Of a DNA stretch of 64,000 bases, positions 1 to 33,154 are shown one piece after another. Every line of letters starts with the position of its first letter. Position 1 is the stretch's first letter. Source of the stretch: Petrosia ficiformis (taxonomy: Eukaryota; Porifera; Demospongiae; Haplosclerida; Petrosiidae); contig OX345651.1 of assembly GCA_947044365.1 (NCBI GenBank), positions 3,417,926 through 3,481,925 of the forward strand, given 5' to 3'. The notes beneath the pieces were generated by a model. That model had not been told where the DNA came from. It saw only the letters and a list, made by a program, of their open reading frames with translations, and made no database searches. The position numbers and the translations under genes were made by a program.

Positions 1-27
1 ATGTATGTACGTACGTACGTATGTATG

Positions 28-61
<34 letters not shown>

Positions 62-390
62 TGTACGTACGTATGTATGTGCATGTATGTAAGTATGCAT
101 ATATGTATCTACGTATGTATGTACGTATGTATGTATGTACGTATGTATGTATGTATGTATCTACGTATGTATGTATGTATGTATGTATGTATGCATGTGT
201 GTACGTATGTATGTATGTATGTAAGTATGTATGTACATATATATGTATGTATGTATGTATGTACGTATGTATGTATGTATGTGCATGTATGTATGTATGC
301 ATATATGTATTTACGTATGTATGTACAGTATATACTGTATGCATCTATGTATGTATCTACCTATCTACATATATATGCTTGTGTATATAT

Positions 391-446
<56 letters not shown>
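1..446. repeat. (TGTA)n microsatellite followed by (TA)n
   Basis: Bases 1 to about 345 are an imperfect TGTA/TACG tetranucleotide array, and about 387-446 is a pure TA run ending close to the first visible ABCC exon. Long open frames across it are repeat artefacts rich in Tyr, Val, Cys and Met. Confidence 0.95.
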
Positions 447-453
<7 letters not shown>

Positions 454-473
454 TATTCGTGTAATCCTCACAG

Positions 474-21188
<20,715 letters not shown>

Positions 21189-22558
21189 ATTAATGTTATT
21201 TAATTTGTCTTGATTTGATTCAAAGTTGTTGCATAAATAGTCCAGTATAACTATAATAGTCATATTACAGTATATAACAATAATGTGCAAATCTTTCTTT
21301 TAATTTCTATTGTATACTATAATAATACATATTATTTATATATACAACATAATTATATAAATTATAATTATCTTTATAATATACATATAACTCAGCTCAT
21401 ATGTACATATGAATGCACTCAACAATTATAATCATTACTTAATATTGTTGTTAGTATAGACAATTGTCTTTTATTATGAAACAACAAATAACATTAGGCG
21501 TAATTACAGCATGTAATTGTTACACACATAAGTTTTAGTTTCCAATATATAGTCCATGCCAAGAAAGGAATGTCAAATTTTTGTGTAAATGCTTATTGTA
21601 ATTTGTATTATGTGCATCTTTGCTGTCAATGATTTACATGTCTATTGTATACCTGCACAGTTTTTACGGTTAAGTATAAATAGGCCATTTCTTTATTGTT
21701 ATTGTTATATTACCTTTGGGTTGAAACATCTAATTCTTATTGTTATCACCATTGATCAAATAACTTCTTATTACTTCAATCAACGCCTAAATGTTCCTAT
21801 TTACCTGGCAGGCCAGACCAGCTGCCCTGGCTGTCCAGTTTGAGGTATATAGCTACCTCCCATGCTTGACCTCTCTAGCGGCATAGTATGGGAGGAGTTA
21901 CGGGAGATTCATAAGGGCACAGGACTCCTCCCATGAGTGAAACCTAAGCCCCACCCATTGCTTGTTCCACCCGGTACCCCTTTGCTAGTTGGATTAGACT
22001 GTGGGGGCGGAGTTTAGCTAAGGGCAGATTCCTTGCTGCCCCATATGTGTCATACCACAAGTGGTGGAAATTCATGATTACTTTCATGCATTGCAAAACA
22101 ACAGACCAGGTAATACCTACATGCAAACCACATTGATGGTAAGGTGTGGGATGGGTGGAAAGTAGAGTTACCCTAAACCCAGTCACAAGCATGAGATAAC
22201 TCAATAATTAATTAATACTGCACATGCGCATCACCTGAGCATTAACCTTGTTTAAAGCTCTGCTCTAAACATCATTAAGTAAGTTGTTTACATCATTATT
22301 TGAATAACTTGATGAAACTGAAATATGTTTCAATCTAAAGTTATTTTCTGATTATGAAAACTATACAATGTTACAGTATAACAACACCAGCTTATAAATA
22401 TTTAATTATAATGATTGTTTTTGTAACGAAAAATATAATTATACAATAATTTGTACAAACACTATCTTGTTGTGCATAATTATCATCATAATGAATATTA
22501 TACAATCACCTTTATATACAATTCTGCTTCCAATAAACCATCTCTGTTCATGTCAGTA
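21189..22558. other. Intergenic region after ABCC
   Basis: AT-rich to about 21790, then a distinctly GC-richer block (about 21800-22200) with GGGAGGAGTTACGGGAG and CTCCTCCCATGAG in inverted arrangement, probably a transposon remnant, then AT-rich sequence. Part of 22290-22340 resembles the region about 26820-26860 upstream of the second beta-helix gene. I find no convincing coding exon. Confidence 0.6.
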
Positions 22559-25500
22559 ATGTGGAGGTTATCTATTTTCATAGTCTTCATACTACTTCTT
22601 TACTTAATTCTTTTGTAGTGAACAATATCCAGTGCCTCCAGTGGTACATATTCCTAATGAGAACAGCTCCTGTTCCTTGGAGTACTACTTGTGTCATAAT
22701 GGACTACAATCAGGTATGACACTTCTCTTGTCTTCATCTCTCAATCATACTATATCTAACAGTAAATTCTGTCTGTCAGAGAATCTCTCTAATGTTACCA
22801 TCAAATCAGATTCCGATATAAACCCAGCATTCATTATGTGTAATAAAACATGGACTGGGTTTGGATTTTATAATACTAGTAATCTTACTTTCATTGATCT
22901 TGTTTTTCATCAATGTGGAGGTGAGATACAACTATCAGATAGATTCACAAATGAATCTAACTTCTACTTTGGTCCATATCAAAAAGCAGTATTGTTATTT
23001 AGTCACTGCACAAACACACATTTAGAGTCAGTGAGTATTATGGGCTACGGTGGATTTGGTATTGTAGCTGTTAATGCACTGGGTAACAATACTCTGGCTC
23101 ATATAAATGTCACAAATAATCATCCTTGCACTGATTTAAATGATGGCTGGTTTAATTTTAGCTGTTTTGGCAGTGGTATAGTATTTTTGTATATTGAAAC
23201 ACAATTTTCAAATGTTTCTGAAACTCCTTTGATAACAGTTTGTCATTTATTATTACGTAGAAATTTAAACGTATACAATTTCCAAGAAAAGATAGCTGAT
23301 TTAATTAATCCAACTTACACACATCTGCCTCTTATTAGTGGAGGAGGACTAACTATTGTATTAGCTTCTAATCAGCATCACGTTAATTTCCAGATAAAGA
23401 ATGTTTTGATATATTTCAGTGTTGGTACACATGCTGGAGGTATATTACTACTGTATCATAATAGTACGCTACCTCACATTGTAAGTATGCAGAATTTGAC
23501 TCTTTTTAATAACATATTTCATGCACCAAAACACTCCAATGGCATGTCTGTGTTTGTTTATGTTGGCAATGGTAAAATGACTTTCGAGACTGTAACAATA
23601 GAAATCCGTAACTCAACTTTTAATAGCAACCAAGGTAGCTTAGTTGGTGGAGCATTATATATGGTTAATATGTTTTATTCACCACTACATGTTCATCTGC
23701 TTGTTGATGGTACAGAATTTACCCTCAACACAGCTGCAAATTCTGGTGTATGTATGTATATTGAGAAACAGTTTGTATATGGACGCAATAACATCTTTGG
23801 TGTAGTTTCAGTTGATCTAGTTAACATTGCTGCATACAACAACTGCAATACACAAAACTTTGCAAAGAGCACATTATATCATGAGGGCATTGGAATGTTT
23901 GATTTTGTTGAGGTTGATAAGGTAACTGTAAATGGTACTGATTCTAATGGTTGTATCTTTAGTGATAATCACGGATCTGTTATAGATGCTTATAGTACTG
24001 ATATTGAACTCATAGGTCATATTCTATTCCAGTACAATGTTGCTCGTATTGGTGCTGCCATTTCTCTGAGAGGAATGTCATACTTGCTGTTGACTGATCA
24101 TTTGTCAGCTTCATTCATAGGAAATCATGCACTAACACATGGTGGTGCAATATATGCTGAAGGTTCAGGCATTAGATATAGTTTGTGTGCATTTCAGATT
24201 CATCATCTGTGTGCTATCGATTCTATTTCACTAAGTTTCACTAATAACTCTGCAGATTTAGGAGGCCATTCATTGTAATTCATGACATGTATAATTGTTC
24301 CATTTATATTGGGAATGTAACACAAGAAGGACTTCCTGATATATATAACAGAATTTTAAATGTATTTCCACAAAAAACAAACTCAATATCCTCCAAACCC
24401 ATTGCTTTGTGCCATTGTTTTGCCACTGTTTCAAACCACTACTGTCAAAGCCAATCAGTTATGAAATTCTATTCGGGACAGATGATAAGTATTCTTTTAA
24501 ATGCTTATGATGCTGTATGGACACCAGTGTATGCAACTGTACTAGCTAAAGCATATTCTGATCATAATGTTTTTTGGAGTGTCAGAGAAAGTGGTAAGGT
24601 TAATGAGCTCTATGCAGATACTTGCAACAAACTTATCTTCACTATGACAGGTTATTCTGGTATGAATGATTCCGGTTTTGGTTTTCTTGATATATATACG
24701 TTTAATAGTATTGCCTATGTTCAATATATAGTACAACTTTTATCCTGTCCCTTTGGATTCAGTAATAATTACTCCAATCCAGTATGTGACTGTAGTTCTT
24801 TTTTATACAGTCTTAACAAGAATATTTCCTGTGATATACAAACAGTCACCATCTCTTTACCATATTCATCTTGGTTTGGTAATATCAGTTCATTATTATC
24901 TAACAACACTCAATCAGTTGAAGGATTTTCATCAGTTTGTCCACCAGAGTACTGTTATCCATCCCTCACAACTTATAATGCCACAATGCTAAATCCATTA
25001 TGTCAGTATGGAAGGACAGGTATCATTTGTGGACAGTGTAATGATAACCTTAGTTTAGTATTTGGTAGTGATGAGTGTCAAGAATGTTCTAATCTCTGGC
25101 TCTTGTCTATTCTAGGATATGCTCTCATTGGACTGCTTTTGGTTCTCTTACTTTTCATTTTAAATTTAACAGTCTCAAATGGAACACTAGGAGGACTAGT
25201 CTTCTTTGCCAACATGTCTGTAGTTAGTTTACATACAACCCTTCTTGTTGATAAACTATATACATTACCTGTTAAATTATCTCTCTCCTTTCTTAATTTA
25301 AATCTTGGTTATCCAATGTGTTTCTATCATGGTATGGATGTCATCATAAAAACAGGACTTCAGTTTGTGTTTCCAGTATACTTGTGGTCTTTAGTACTAG
25401 GTTTTGTTATTATCAGTCGATACTCCACTCGTATATCAAACCTGATAGTGGGCTCATCAGTACAAGTACTAGCTACATTAATTCAACTCTCATTTGCCAA

Positions 25501-25903
25501 GTTACTTCTGATATCTTCACATCAGCAGAGGTTCATACTACACATCATCATCCACTAATAGTTTGGTATTTTGGTGGTAATATAACTTATCTCAGTGGAG
25601 GTCATCTTGTTCTATTCTTACTATCTCTACTGACAGCTCTCCTTTTCTTATTACCATATTTGGTAATCACTACAATTGCATCTCATTTGAGAAAGTATCG
25701 TTTATCAAAATACATTCGTCCACTAATTGATGCTTATCATGGACCTTATAAAGATAGATTAGGGTACTGGTTTGGTGTTAGGCAATGGTTAGTGGTATTC
25801 CTGTATATAGTATATGCTAGTTTAAGAGGAGTACAGAGACTTGGAATATGATGATGATTGTGGTTTTCGTGAACCACTACTTGAACCAGTAAGATATAAC
25901 TAA
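22559..25903 (+). pseudogene. Beta-helix ectodomain / multi-pass membrane protein, broken copy
   Basis: Near-identical at both ends to the intact gene at 27096-30839, but broken at least four times. The signal-like start at 22559 is one base out of frame with the body. A one-base loss near 24267 shifts the frame. A 10-bp loss at about 25509 between TTCT repeats shifts it again. A deletion of about 360 bp at about 25838, at a shared TACA, removes the last membrane segments. After it the conserved acidic tail with REPLLE still reads to TAA at 25901. The 1.65-kb ectodomain itself is open. It has many N-glycosylation sequons and repeated short strands typical of a right-handed beta-helix. The alternative that an intron explains the start remains open, because TTTTGTAG at 22611-22618 resembles an acceptor. 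Confidence 0.85.
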
Positions 25904-26264
25904 CTGTTAATTATACTTGAAGGCTTGTCCTTTTTGTATTTGTTTTTACTTTCTTTGTATTTATTAAAACCTCACATCATTTAGCTGTATCATATTTTAT
26001 TATACCCTGAATATTTCAAGCCACATTCATATATCTGTCTTCTATCACATTAGTTGAGTTTCTATTTTTTTGATCATTAATTCATTATTTAATCGATTAT
26101 TTTTTACCACAGGGCCTGTTGTAATTGTAGCGTTTAAACATAACTGTTCATATATTCAGTCTGTGCCTTGGAATTAAATATTTATGAATTTTTTTTTCTA
26201 TTGAGTTATTGTTTATAACACAGTTGTTTATGAGTCATTTGTTTATCCTTTCAGTTTTAAACAG

Positions 26265-26720
26265 TTGTTTAAATATTTACAATATGTAAACAACAGGTTA
26301 GCTTTTATCCTGGTACATACACATACTGGAGGAATATTCCCTCTGTATCTTCACATTGTTTTTCCAGGGCCTTTAGCTATAGAGGGGATTCCCATAAACA
26401 TTAATAAGGTGTATACCACTCGTATACCAACTGGAGGTTTTATTGAATGTTTTTTATTTGCTTATCATGGTTTGCTGTTTGTCATGAATATTGTGACGTT
26501 CTTCTTCGTTTATCAAGATGATGGGTGATTCATGATCCATGATCTGGTGTGTGTATGCCTTTTAATCTTGCTAAATATCAGCTTTTGTGGTATTGTTTAT
26601 GGCATCATAGTTATTAGGCATTTTAAACAAGTCATGTTTATAACTGTTTTCAATAAAGGTTACAAAAAAGAGAGATATAGTACATGATGATGATATGAAC
26701 TACTACTTCATAGGCAGATA
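26265..26720 (+). pseudogene. Relict fragments of a third beta-helix/membrane gene copy
   Basis: Around 26320 the frame encodes HTHTGGI, like THTGGML in the ectodomain of the intact neighbour. Around 26470-26528 it encodes HGLLFVMN and TFFFVYQDDG, like its penultimate membrane segment. A tail-like stretch is near 26680. Most of the intervening sequence is missing, so this is an internally deleted relict. The rest of 25904-27095 is AT-rich with no other gene seen. Confidence 0.6.
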
Positions 26721-27095
26721 TTTTGTACTGAATGAACTACTTGTTATAGTATAGCTTAGTTCACAATTGTTTATGAGTAATTTGTTTTCCTTGAAATTAT
26801 GCACATGATGAAATTAAAACTTGTGTTGTTTGAATAAACGAAAACTTGTTTCAATGTAAAGTTAGCATTAATATCTGTGATAAACCACAAATATTCATGA
26901 TACTACACTTAATACCATTATATGGTGTAATGCAGATATTATGTAAAAATTAATACATCATATAGTTGTGTACACAAGTTGGTGTTGTTTATACATCATA
27001 TGTGAAAGCATTTTGGTACTGTTATACATAATCCTTTCTATATATGGGTGAACTTCGCTTTAATCTACTCCGGACTGTCCAGAGACTCATTAAGA

Positions 27096-30000
27096 ATGGG
27101 AATATTTTTTATCACAATTGTCTTTTTTTTCTTCACTTGTAGTGAACAATATCCAGTGTCTCCAGTGGTACATATTCCTAATGAGAACAGTTCCTGTTCA
27201 TTGGAGTACTACTTGTGTCATAATGGACTACAGTCAGGTATGACACTTCTCTTGTCTTCGTCTCTCAATCATACTATATCTAACAGTAAATTCTGTCTGT
27301 CAGAGAATCTCTCTAATGTTACCATCAAATCAGATTCCAATATAAACCCAGCATTCATTATGTGTAATAAAACATGGACTGGGTTTGGATTTTATAATAC
27401 TAGTAATCTCACTTTCAATGATCTTGTTTTTCATCAATGTGGAGGTGAGATACAACTATCAGATAGATTCACAAATGAATCTAACTTCTACTTTGGTCCA
27501 TATCAAAAAGCAGTATTGTTATTTAGTCACTGCATGAACACACATTTGGAGTCAGTGAGTATAATGGGTCCTTATAGTGGATTTGGTATTGTAGCTGTTA
27601 ATGCACTGGGTAACAGTACATTGATTAATATAAATGTTACTGATAATGATCCTTGTTCATATGTGGAAGGAATCAATGGCTGGTTTAATTTTAGCTGTTC
27701 TGGTAGTGGTATAGTATTCTTATACATTGAAACACAGTTTTCAACTGACTGTGAAATGCCTTTGATAATAGCTTCGCATTTAATATTGAGTAGAAATTGC
27801 AATTCATATAATTTCACTGAGGACTTTGTTACTTTAATTGGCCCAACATACTCTCAACGTCCACTCATTAGTGCAACAGGAATAACTATTATACTGGCCT
27901 CTAATCAACATCAAGTTGTTGGTATCTTCAGTAATATTGAGATCTCTCAAACACTTGGTACTCATACTGGAGGAATGTTAATAATATATCACAATCCATC
28001 ATTACAACACCAACTGTACATGCATTCTTTACTAATTGCAAACAACTCTAATCACTTGATAAAACGTGTCTCTCCTGGAATTTCAATTTTTCTTTTTCTT
28101 GATCATCAACAATATATACATAGCCAAAAAATTTGGATCACAAATTCAGTCTGTAAACACAACAGAGGTGTCATAGGGGTGTGTATATATGTTGCAACTC
28201 AATCATTATCAACATATAGATTGTTTATTGATGTAGAAACTACAACGTTTATTGGAAATGAAGCATCTATACAGGGATCATGTATGTATGTTGGACCTAT
28301 CACAACAGTAACAAAATATTTGTCTTCTGGGTTTCAATCTTTACGTTTAGCACATGTGTATGCTTCCAATAATGGCCATCAACATCATCACGATGCAACA
28401 TATGATTATTCAACATTTGAAGTCAGTGTGTTTACTTTCGTCAACTTGCATTATATTGTCGTGGATAGTTGCAATTTCTCAAGTAATACTGGTTCAGCTT
28501 TACAGATCACTGGAAGCGGTTTACAAATTGAAGGGAATTTTTATTGTGAAAATAATATTGCTAATATGGGAGCTTGTATCTTTTTAAAAGGATTGTCACG
28601 ACTTGTGCTGGAAAATACGTTTACAGGATATTTCATCAACAACAAAGCATTGACTTCAGGTGGAGCTATCTATGCTGACAATAATGACATCTTCACTAAA
28701 ATGTGTACAATACAACTCCTTCATGATTATCATAATACAACATACCAACTGACTTTCATAAACAACACTGCATATTTAGATGGTGATGCTATTAAAATTG
28801 CTAATCTCTACAACTGTTTTATTTACTCCAGTGTGGATAATATCATTATACCACCTAGACAACTACCAAAATTATACAATACAATATTCAATATTACTCC
28901 AAAGCAGAGATCCTCAATCTCATCAGTAGCTACACACTTCTACTGTTGTAATGATTCTTTGCATACTTGTGAATGTCCATCATTTAAATTTTATCCTGGT
29001 CAAAGACTAATGATACCTGTCATGGCTGCTGATGCAGTAAATTCTCCTGTCTACACAAATGTAGCAATGACATATATAAATGATGATCATACCAAAACAC
29101 AGACATGGAAGATAGGTGAAGACACCATCAATAGACTATATGCACATAAATGCAACAAACTAAATTTTACAATTCTTATAACAATCGGTTCTAATCCACT
29201 TCATGGGAAACTCAAACTATACTCTAAGAACGCTATTAAGAAATACAAGTTGGTGGCAATGCCTTGTCCTTTTGGATTCATCATAGCAAATAGTAAATGT
29301 GACTGTAGTTCTTTTTTGCGCAGTCTTAACAAAAATATTTCCTGTGATATACAAACAGTCACCATCTCTTTACCATATTCATCTTGGTTTGGTAATATCA
29401 GTTCATTACTATCTAACAACACTCAATCAGTTGAAGGATTTTCATCAGTTTGTCCACCAGAATACTGTTATCCGTCCCTCACAACTTATAATGCCACAAT
29501 GCTAAATCCATTATGTCAGTATGGAAGGACAGGTATCATTTGTGGACAGTGTAATGATAACCTTAGTTTAGTATTTGGTAGTGATGAGTGTCAAGAATGT
29601 TCTAATCTCTGGCTCTTGTCTATTCTAGGATATGCTCTCATTGGACTGCTTTTGGTTCTCTTACTTTTCATTTTAAATTTAACAGTCTCAAATGGAACAC
29701 TAGGAGGACTAGTCTTCTTTGCCAACATGTCTGTAGTTAGTTTACACACAACTCTTCTTGTTGATAAACTATATACATTACCTGTTAAATTACCTCTCTC
29801 CTTTCTTAATTTAAATCTTGGTTATCCAATGTGTTTCTATCATGGTATGGACATCGTTGGTAAAACAGGACTTCAGTTTGTGTTTCCAGTATACTTGTGG
29901 TCTTTAGTACTAGGTTTGGTTATTATCAGTCGATACTCCACTCGTATATCAAACCTGATAGTGGGTTCATCAGTACAAGTACTAGCTACATTAATTCAAC

Positions 30001-30839
30001 TCTCATTTGCCAAGTTACTTCTAACAGTTTCTGATATCTTCACATCAGCAGAGGTTCATACTACACATCATCATCCACTAATAGTTTGGTATTTTGGTGG
30101 TAATATAACTTATCTCAGTGGAGGTCATCTTGTTCTATTCTTACTATCTCTACTGACAGCTCTCCTTTTCTTATTACCATATTTGGTAATCACTACAATT
30201 GCATCTCATTTGAGAAAGTATCGTTTATCAAAACACATTCGTCCACTAATTGATGCTTATCATGGACCTTATAAAGATAGATTAGGGTACTGGTTTGGTG
30301 TTAGGCAATGGTTAGTGGTATTCCTGTATATAGTATATGCTAATTTAAGAGGAGTACATCCACTTGTAATGTTAATAATACACATAGTTATTGTAGCCCT
30401 CTTCATGATTGTACAGAACCATGTTAAACCATTTAAGAACACACTAGTTAACCTGTTGGATACATGGTTCATATTTCTTCTGTTTGTCATGGACCTAATG
30501 ACCTTCTTCTTCATTTCTCAAGATGGTAGTCCCCAGTCTGGAAGTGAAGCAGCCTCTGTTATCCTCAGTTTATACCTAATATCAGTTATTGCAGTTGTGT
30601 TATATCATGGTATTGTAGCAGTAAGAACCCTTAGATCTTTGGTGAGAAGCTGTTTCTACAACTTTCCATTTTGGACTACATGTAATCACAACATGACATA
30701 TGTTTTCGCTAAAATACAGAGACAGCTGCACGAGTTTGTCACTCAAAATAAATATGAAGAAATTGATGACGAGTCTACTAGCAATAATTTGCGTGAGCCG
30801 TTATTAGACTCAACCAGTAGTAGTACTATGCATTCATAA
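27096..30839 (+). CDS. Right-handed beta-helix ectodomain, Cys-rich stalk and multi-pass membrane protein
   Basis: One open frame of 1247 codons from the chosen ATG; an in-frame ATG at 27048 would add 16 residues. I prefer 27096 because MGIFFITIVFFFF then forms a signal peptide. Residues about 20-740 are Asn/Ser/Thr-rich with many sequons and short repeating strands, as in right-handed parallel beta-helices. Residues about 770-835 are Cys-rich with CPPEYC and GRTGIICGQC. About 837-1190 hold eight or nine hydrophobic segments, followed by an acidic cytoplasmic tail with REPLLD. This suggests a plasma-membrane receptor or adhesion protein; no ligand or enzyme motif is visible. AATAAA lies at 30861, just after the stop. 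A pyrimidine-rich stretch ending CTTGTAG at 27142 could instead be an acceptor, with the true start further upstream. The function is unknown to me. Confidence 0.85.
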   Translation: MGIFFITIVFFFFTCSEQYPVSPVVHIPNENSSCSLEYYLCHNGLQSGMTLLLSSSLNHTISNSKFCLSENLSNVTIKSDSNINPAFIMCNKTWTGFGFYNTSNLTFNDLVFHQCGGEIQLSDRFTNESNFYFGPYQKAVLLFSHCMNTHLESVSIMGPYSGFGIVAVNALGNSTLININVTDNDPCSYVEGINGWFNFSCSGSGIVFLYIETQFSTDCEMPLIIASHLILSRNCNSYNFTEDFVTLIGPTYSQRPLISATGITIILASNQHQVVGIFSNIEISQTLGTHTGGMLIIYHNPSLQHQLYMHSLLIANNSNHLIKRVSPGISIFLFLDHQQYIHSQKIWITNSVCKHNRGVIGVCIYVATQSLSTYRLFIDVETTTFIGNEASIQGSCMYVGPITTVTKYLSSGFQSLRLAHVYASNNGHQHHHDATYDYSTFEVSVFTFVNLHYIVVDSCNFSSNTGSALQITGSGLQIEGNFYCENNIANMGACIFLKGLSRLVLENTFTGYFINNKALTSGGAIYADNNDIFTKMCTIQLLHDYHNTTYQLTFINNTAYLDGDAIKIANLYNCFIYSSVDNIIIPPRQLPKLYNTIFNITPKQRSSISSVATHFYCCNDSLHTCECPSFKFYPGQRLMIPVMAADAVNSPVYTNVAMTYINDDHTKTQTWKIGEDTINRLYAHKCNKLNFTILITIGSNPLHGKLKLYSKNAIKKYKLVAMPCPFGFIIANSKCDCSSFLRSLNKNISCDIQTVTISLPYSSWFGNISSLLSNNTQSVEGFSSVCPPEYCYPSLTTYNATMLNPLCQYGRTGIICGQCNDNLSLVFGSDECQECSNLWLLSILGYALIGLLLVLLLFILNLTVSNGTLGGLVFFANMSVVSLHTTLLVDKLYTLPVKLPLSFLNLNLGYPMCFYHGMDIVGKTGLQFVFPVYLWSLVLGLVIISRYSTRISNLIVGSSVQVLATLIQLSFAKLLLTVSDIFTSAEVHTTHHHPLIVWYFGGNITYLSGGHLVLFLLSLLTALLFLLPYLVITTIASHLRKYRLSKHIRPLIDAYHGPYKDRLGYWFGVRQWLVVFLYIVYANLRGVHPLVMLIIHIVIVALFMIVQNHVKPFKNTLVNLLDTWFIFLLFVMDLMTFFFISQDGSPQSGSEAASVILSLYLISVIAVVLYHGIVAVRTLRSLVRSCFYNFPFWTTCNHNMTYVFAKIQRQLHEFVTQNKYEEIDDESTSNNLREPLLDSTSSSTMHS

Positions 30840-30860
30840 GTGCTGTTTATAAACTTTCAC

Positions 30861-30866
30861 AATAAA
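30861..30866 (+). terminator. Candidate polyadenylation signal AATAAA
   Basis: Canonical hexamer 21 bases after the stop of the beta-helix gene. It would give a very short 3' UTR. Confidence 0.5.
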
Positions 30867-30867
30867 T

Positions 30868-30904
<37 letters not shown>

Positions 30905-32553
30905 GCTTGTACATACATATATTTTACAGATTTTCTGTGTCGATATTATTACTTTTAAAATATCTAAGTAATCAGTAAATTGTGATGTCCTTTTTCATAA
31001 TTATTCTTTTTAAAAGCAGAATTATTATCAGTCAAATTTATTTATTTGATTTAAGTTATATATAATATGAAAACCAACAGAAAATCTCATAACATAATAA
31101 GTCGTAGCAATGTTCCAACAAGCAATATCAATGGATGTCCCAGCATTTAACCATTGTATATAAGTATCAAGAAACCTTTGCTTAAAATTAGTATTGTTTT
31201 AGTTAACTATAACTATAACTATAACTAAAACTCAGGCATTGTGACTTTTAGTTAATTAAACTGTAACTAAATTACAAGTCTACTGCAATAAGTATAACTA
31301 ACTAAAATGGAAGTTGGCCAATAATGGACACTAAAACCCTTTTAGTAAACCTTAATATTGTTTTAGTTAAACAAACTATAACAATTATACTAAAAGTTTG
31401 AGAAACCAGTAACTATAACTAAAAATAGTCGCTATTGTCATACTAAAACAACACTACTTAAAATCTATGTTAGCTATATAGGTAGTTTATAAGTATTATA
31501 TATACACACCTATGAGTGCTAGCTCTATATCAGATTTATAACGACTGAGCCTGAGGGAGAGGTGATTATAAATCTGTTTTAGCACGAGTAGAATATAGTT
31601 CCAGAAAGGCAAAACTAACTAAAACTGCGTAGCTTCTTCTAACGTTTCATCTTGAGTTTGGACCAGGTGAGTGTTGTGGTCTTGTAGTTTGTCGCTGTTG
31701 TCAATGACAGGTTTTATATTGTAAAACCTATGGTTACTTTGAAGTTTGCCATATCAGGATATATATTATATATACACGTATATATAATTACAGTAGATCT
31801 AGTATAAATACAAATAAAATGACACTTTTAGTTAACTAAAACTAAAACCCTTTTAGTAAGCCCAATGCAAGTTAATCAATGCCTAAACTTATTAGGAAAC
31901 CATCATATCATATCTAACAGTTAGTACTAACACAACACTAACTATAGCACTATTAAATAATTAAGGCTATAGTATTTAGTTAGCACACATTGGCGAATTT
32001 AAAATTATAAGCTCAGTTCCAGCTCAAACGTGATTCTACTTTATACTTATAGAATTATGATTACTGATTAGTATGATAATTCTATCTCCTAATTATAGCT
32101 ACTTACCAAGTTCCTTCTTGAACCTAAGTGCTTAAGTGGTTAGTTGTGAGAATATCATATAACGCAAACAACAGCACTAAGTGGACCACTTTAAAGAAAT
32201 TGTATATGCAGCCTTCAAGCTGCTTGCCTTGATCTTCAAAAACATTATCATAAATATTTCATGCTCGCAATGCAGAATACGTGATACATACATAACCCAG
32301 TACCTCACCTTTGGTATACTAAGGTCATGTTATATACATCATAATTATATAATTATATCCATGAAACTGAGAGATTATGCTTAATATTACATTAGCAAGT
32401 GATTATAGATTATACGGTTGGAGACATCAGACCAAACAGCTCCATTTCACAGCATGCAATACTGGAAGCTTGCAACTGTAGGTAGTGTCATCTGAACCCA
32501 GAAATACGGGAAACCCACAACTGTAGTGTAACTGTAATATAGTGCAGGTATAT

Positions 32554-32587
<34 letters not shown>

Positions 32588-33154
32588 ATTATATAATATA
32601 TATACCTGCAAGTATATATGCAAGTACACGTAATATAGTCTCATCCCAGCCATACCCATACACGAGAACCGTTACTGACTCGGACAGTCATGTGACCCAT
32701 TTATGTAATTTTTTGCTGCTAATGGCAGAATATCAAGCATTACATATGTAGATAGCAATTTCCTGAACCTGCTGAATATATAGTCAACCACCTCTGATTT
32801 AATATAGTGTGAGAAAGTGTAATGGCACCTGAAATTTAAGTTTTAGAAATATAGCTAGAGAAAGTTTAATGACATTTGGAAATATAGCTGAGAAAGTTTA
32901 ATGATACTTGGAAATATAGCTAGAGAAAGTTTAATGATACTTGGAAATATAGCTGAGAAAGTTTAATGATACTTGGAAAATGTTTTTCTTCTTTTTCCTG
33001 CTCCTTTTTCTTCTCTCTTTGCTTGTTTCTCTAATGGCTATAATTATTTTTTTTTTAACCAGTAACAAATAGTAATAATATGAAAGAATGAATATTACAT
33101 AGAAATAAAGATAAAAATGAAAATAAAAATAAAAGTGATAATAGTTAGATCTAA
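30867..33154. other. Intergenic region with dispersed repeats
   Basis: Holds a TA run (30872-30898), two copies of the TTTAGTTA family (about 31190-31460 and 31820-31950), a TA-rich palindrome around 32545-32610, and tandem GAAATATAGCTAGAGAAAG units at about 32840-32980. I see no coding exon that I can defend. Confidence 0.6.

Noticed and set aside
22632..24278. Treating the first beta-helix frame as a complete 548-residue secreted protein
   Set aside because: The start is an internal GTG and homology continues past its stop in other frames, so it is part of a pseudogene.
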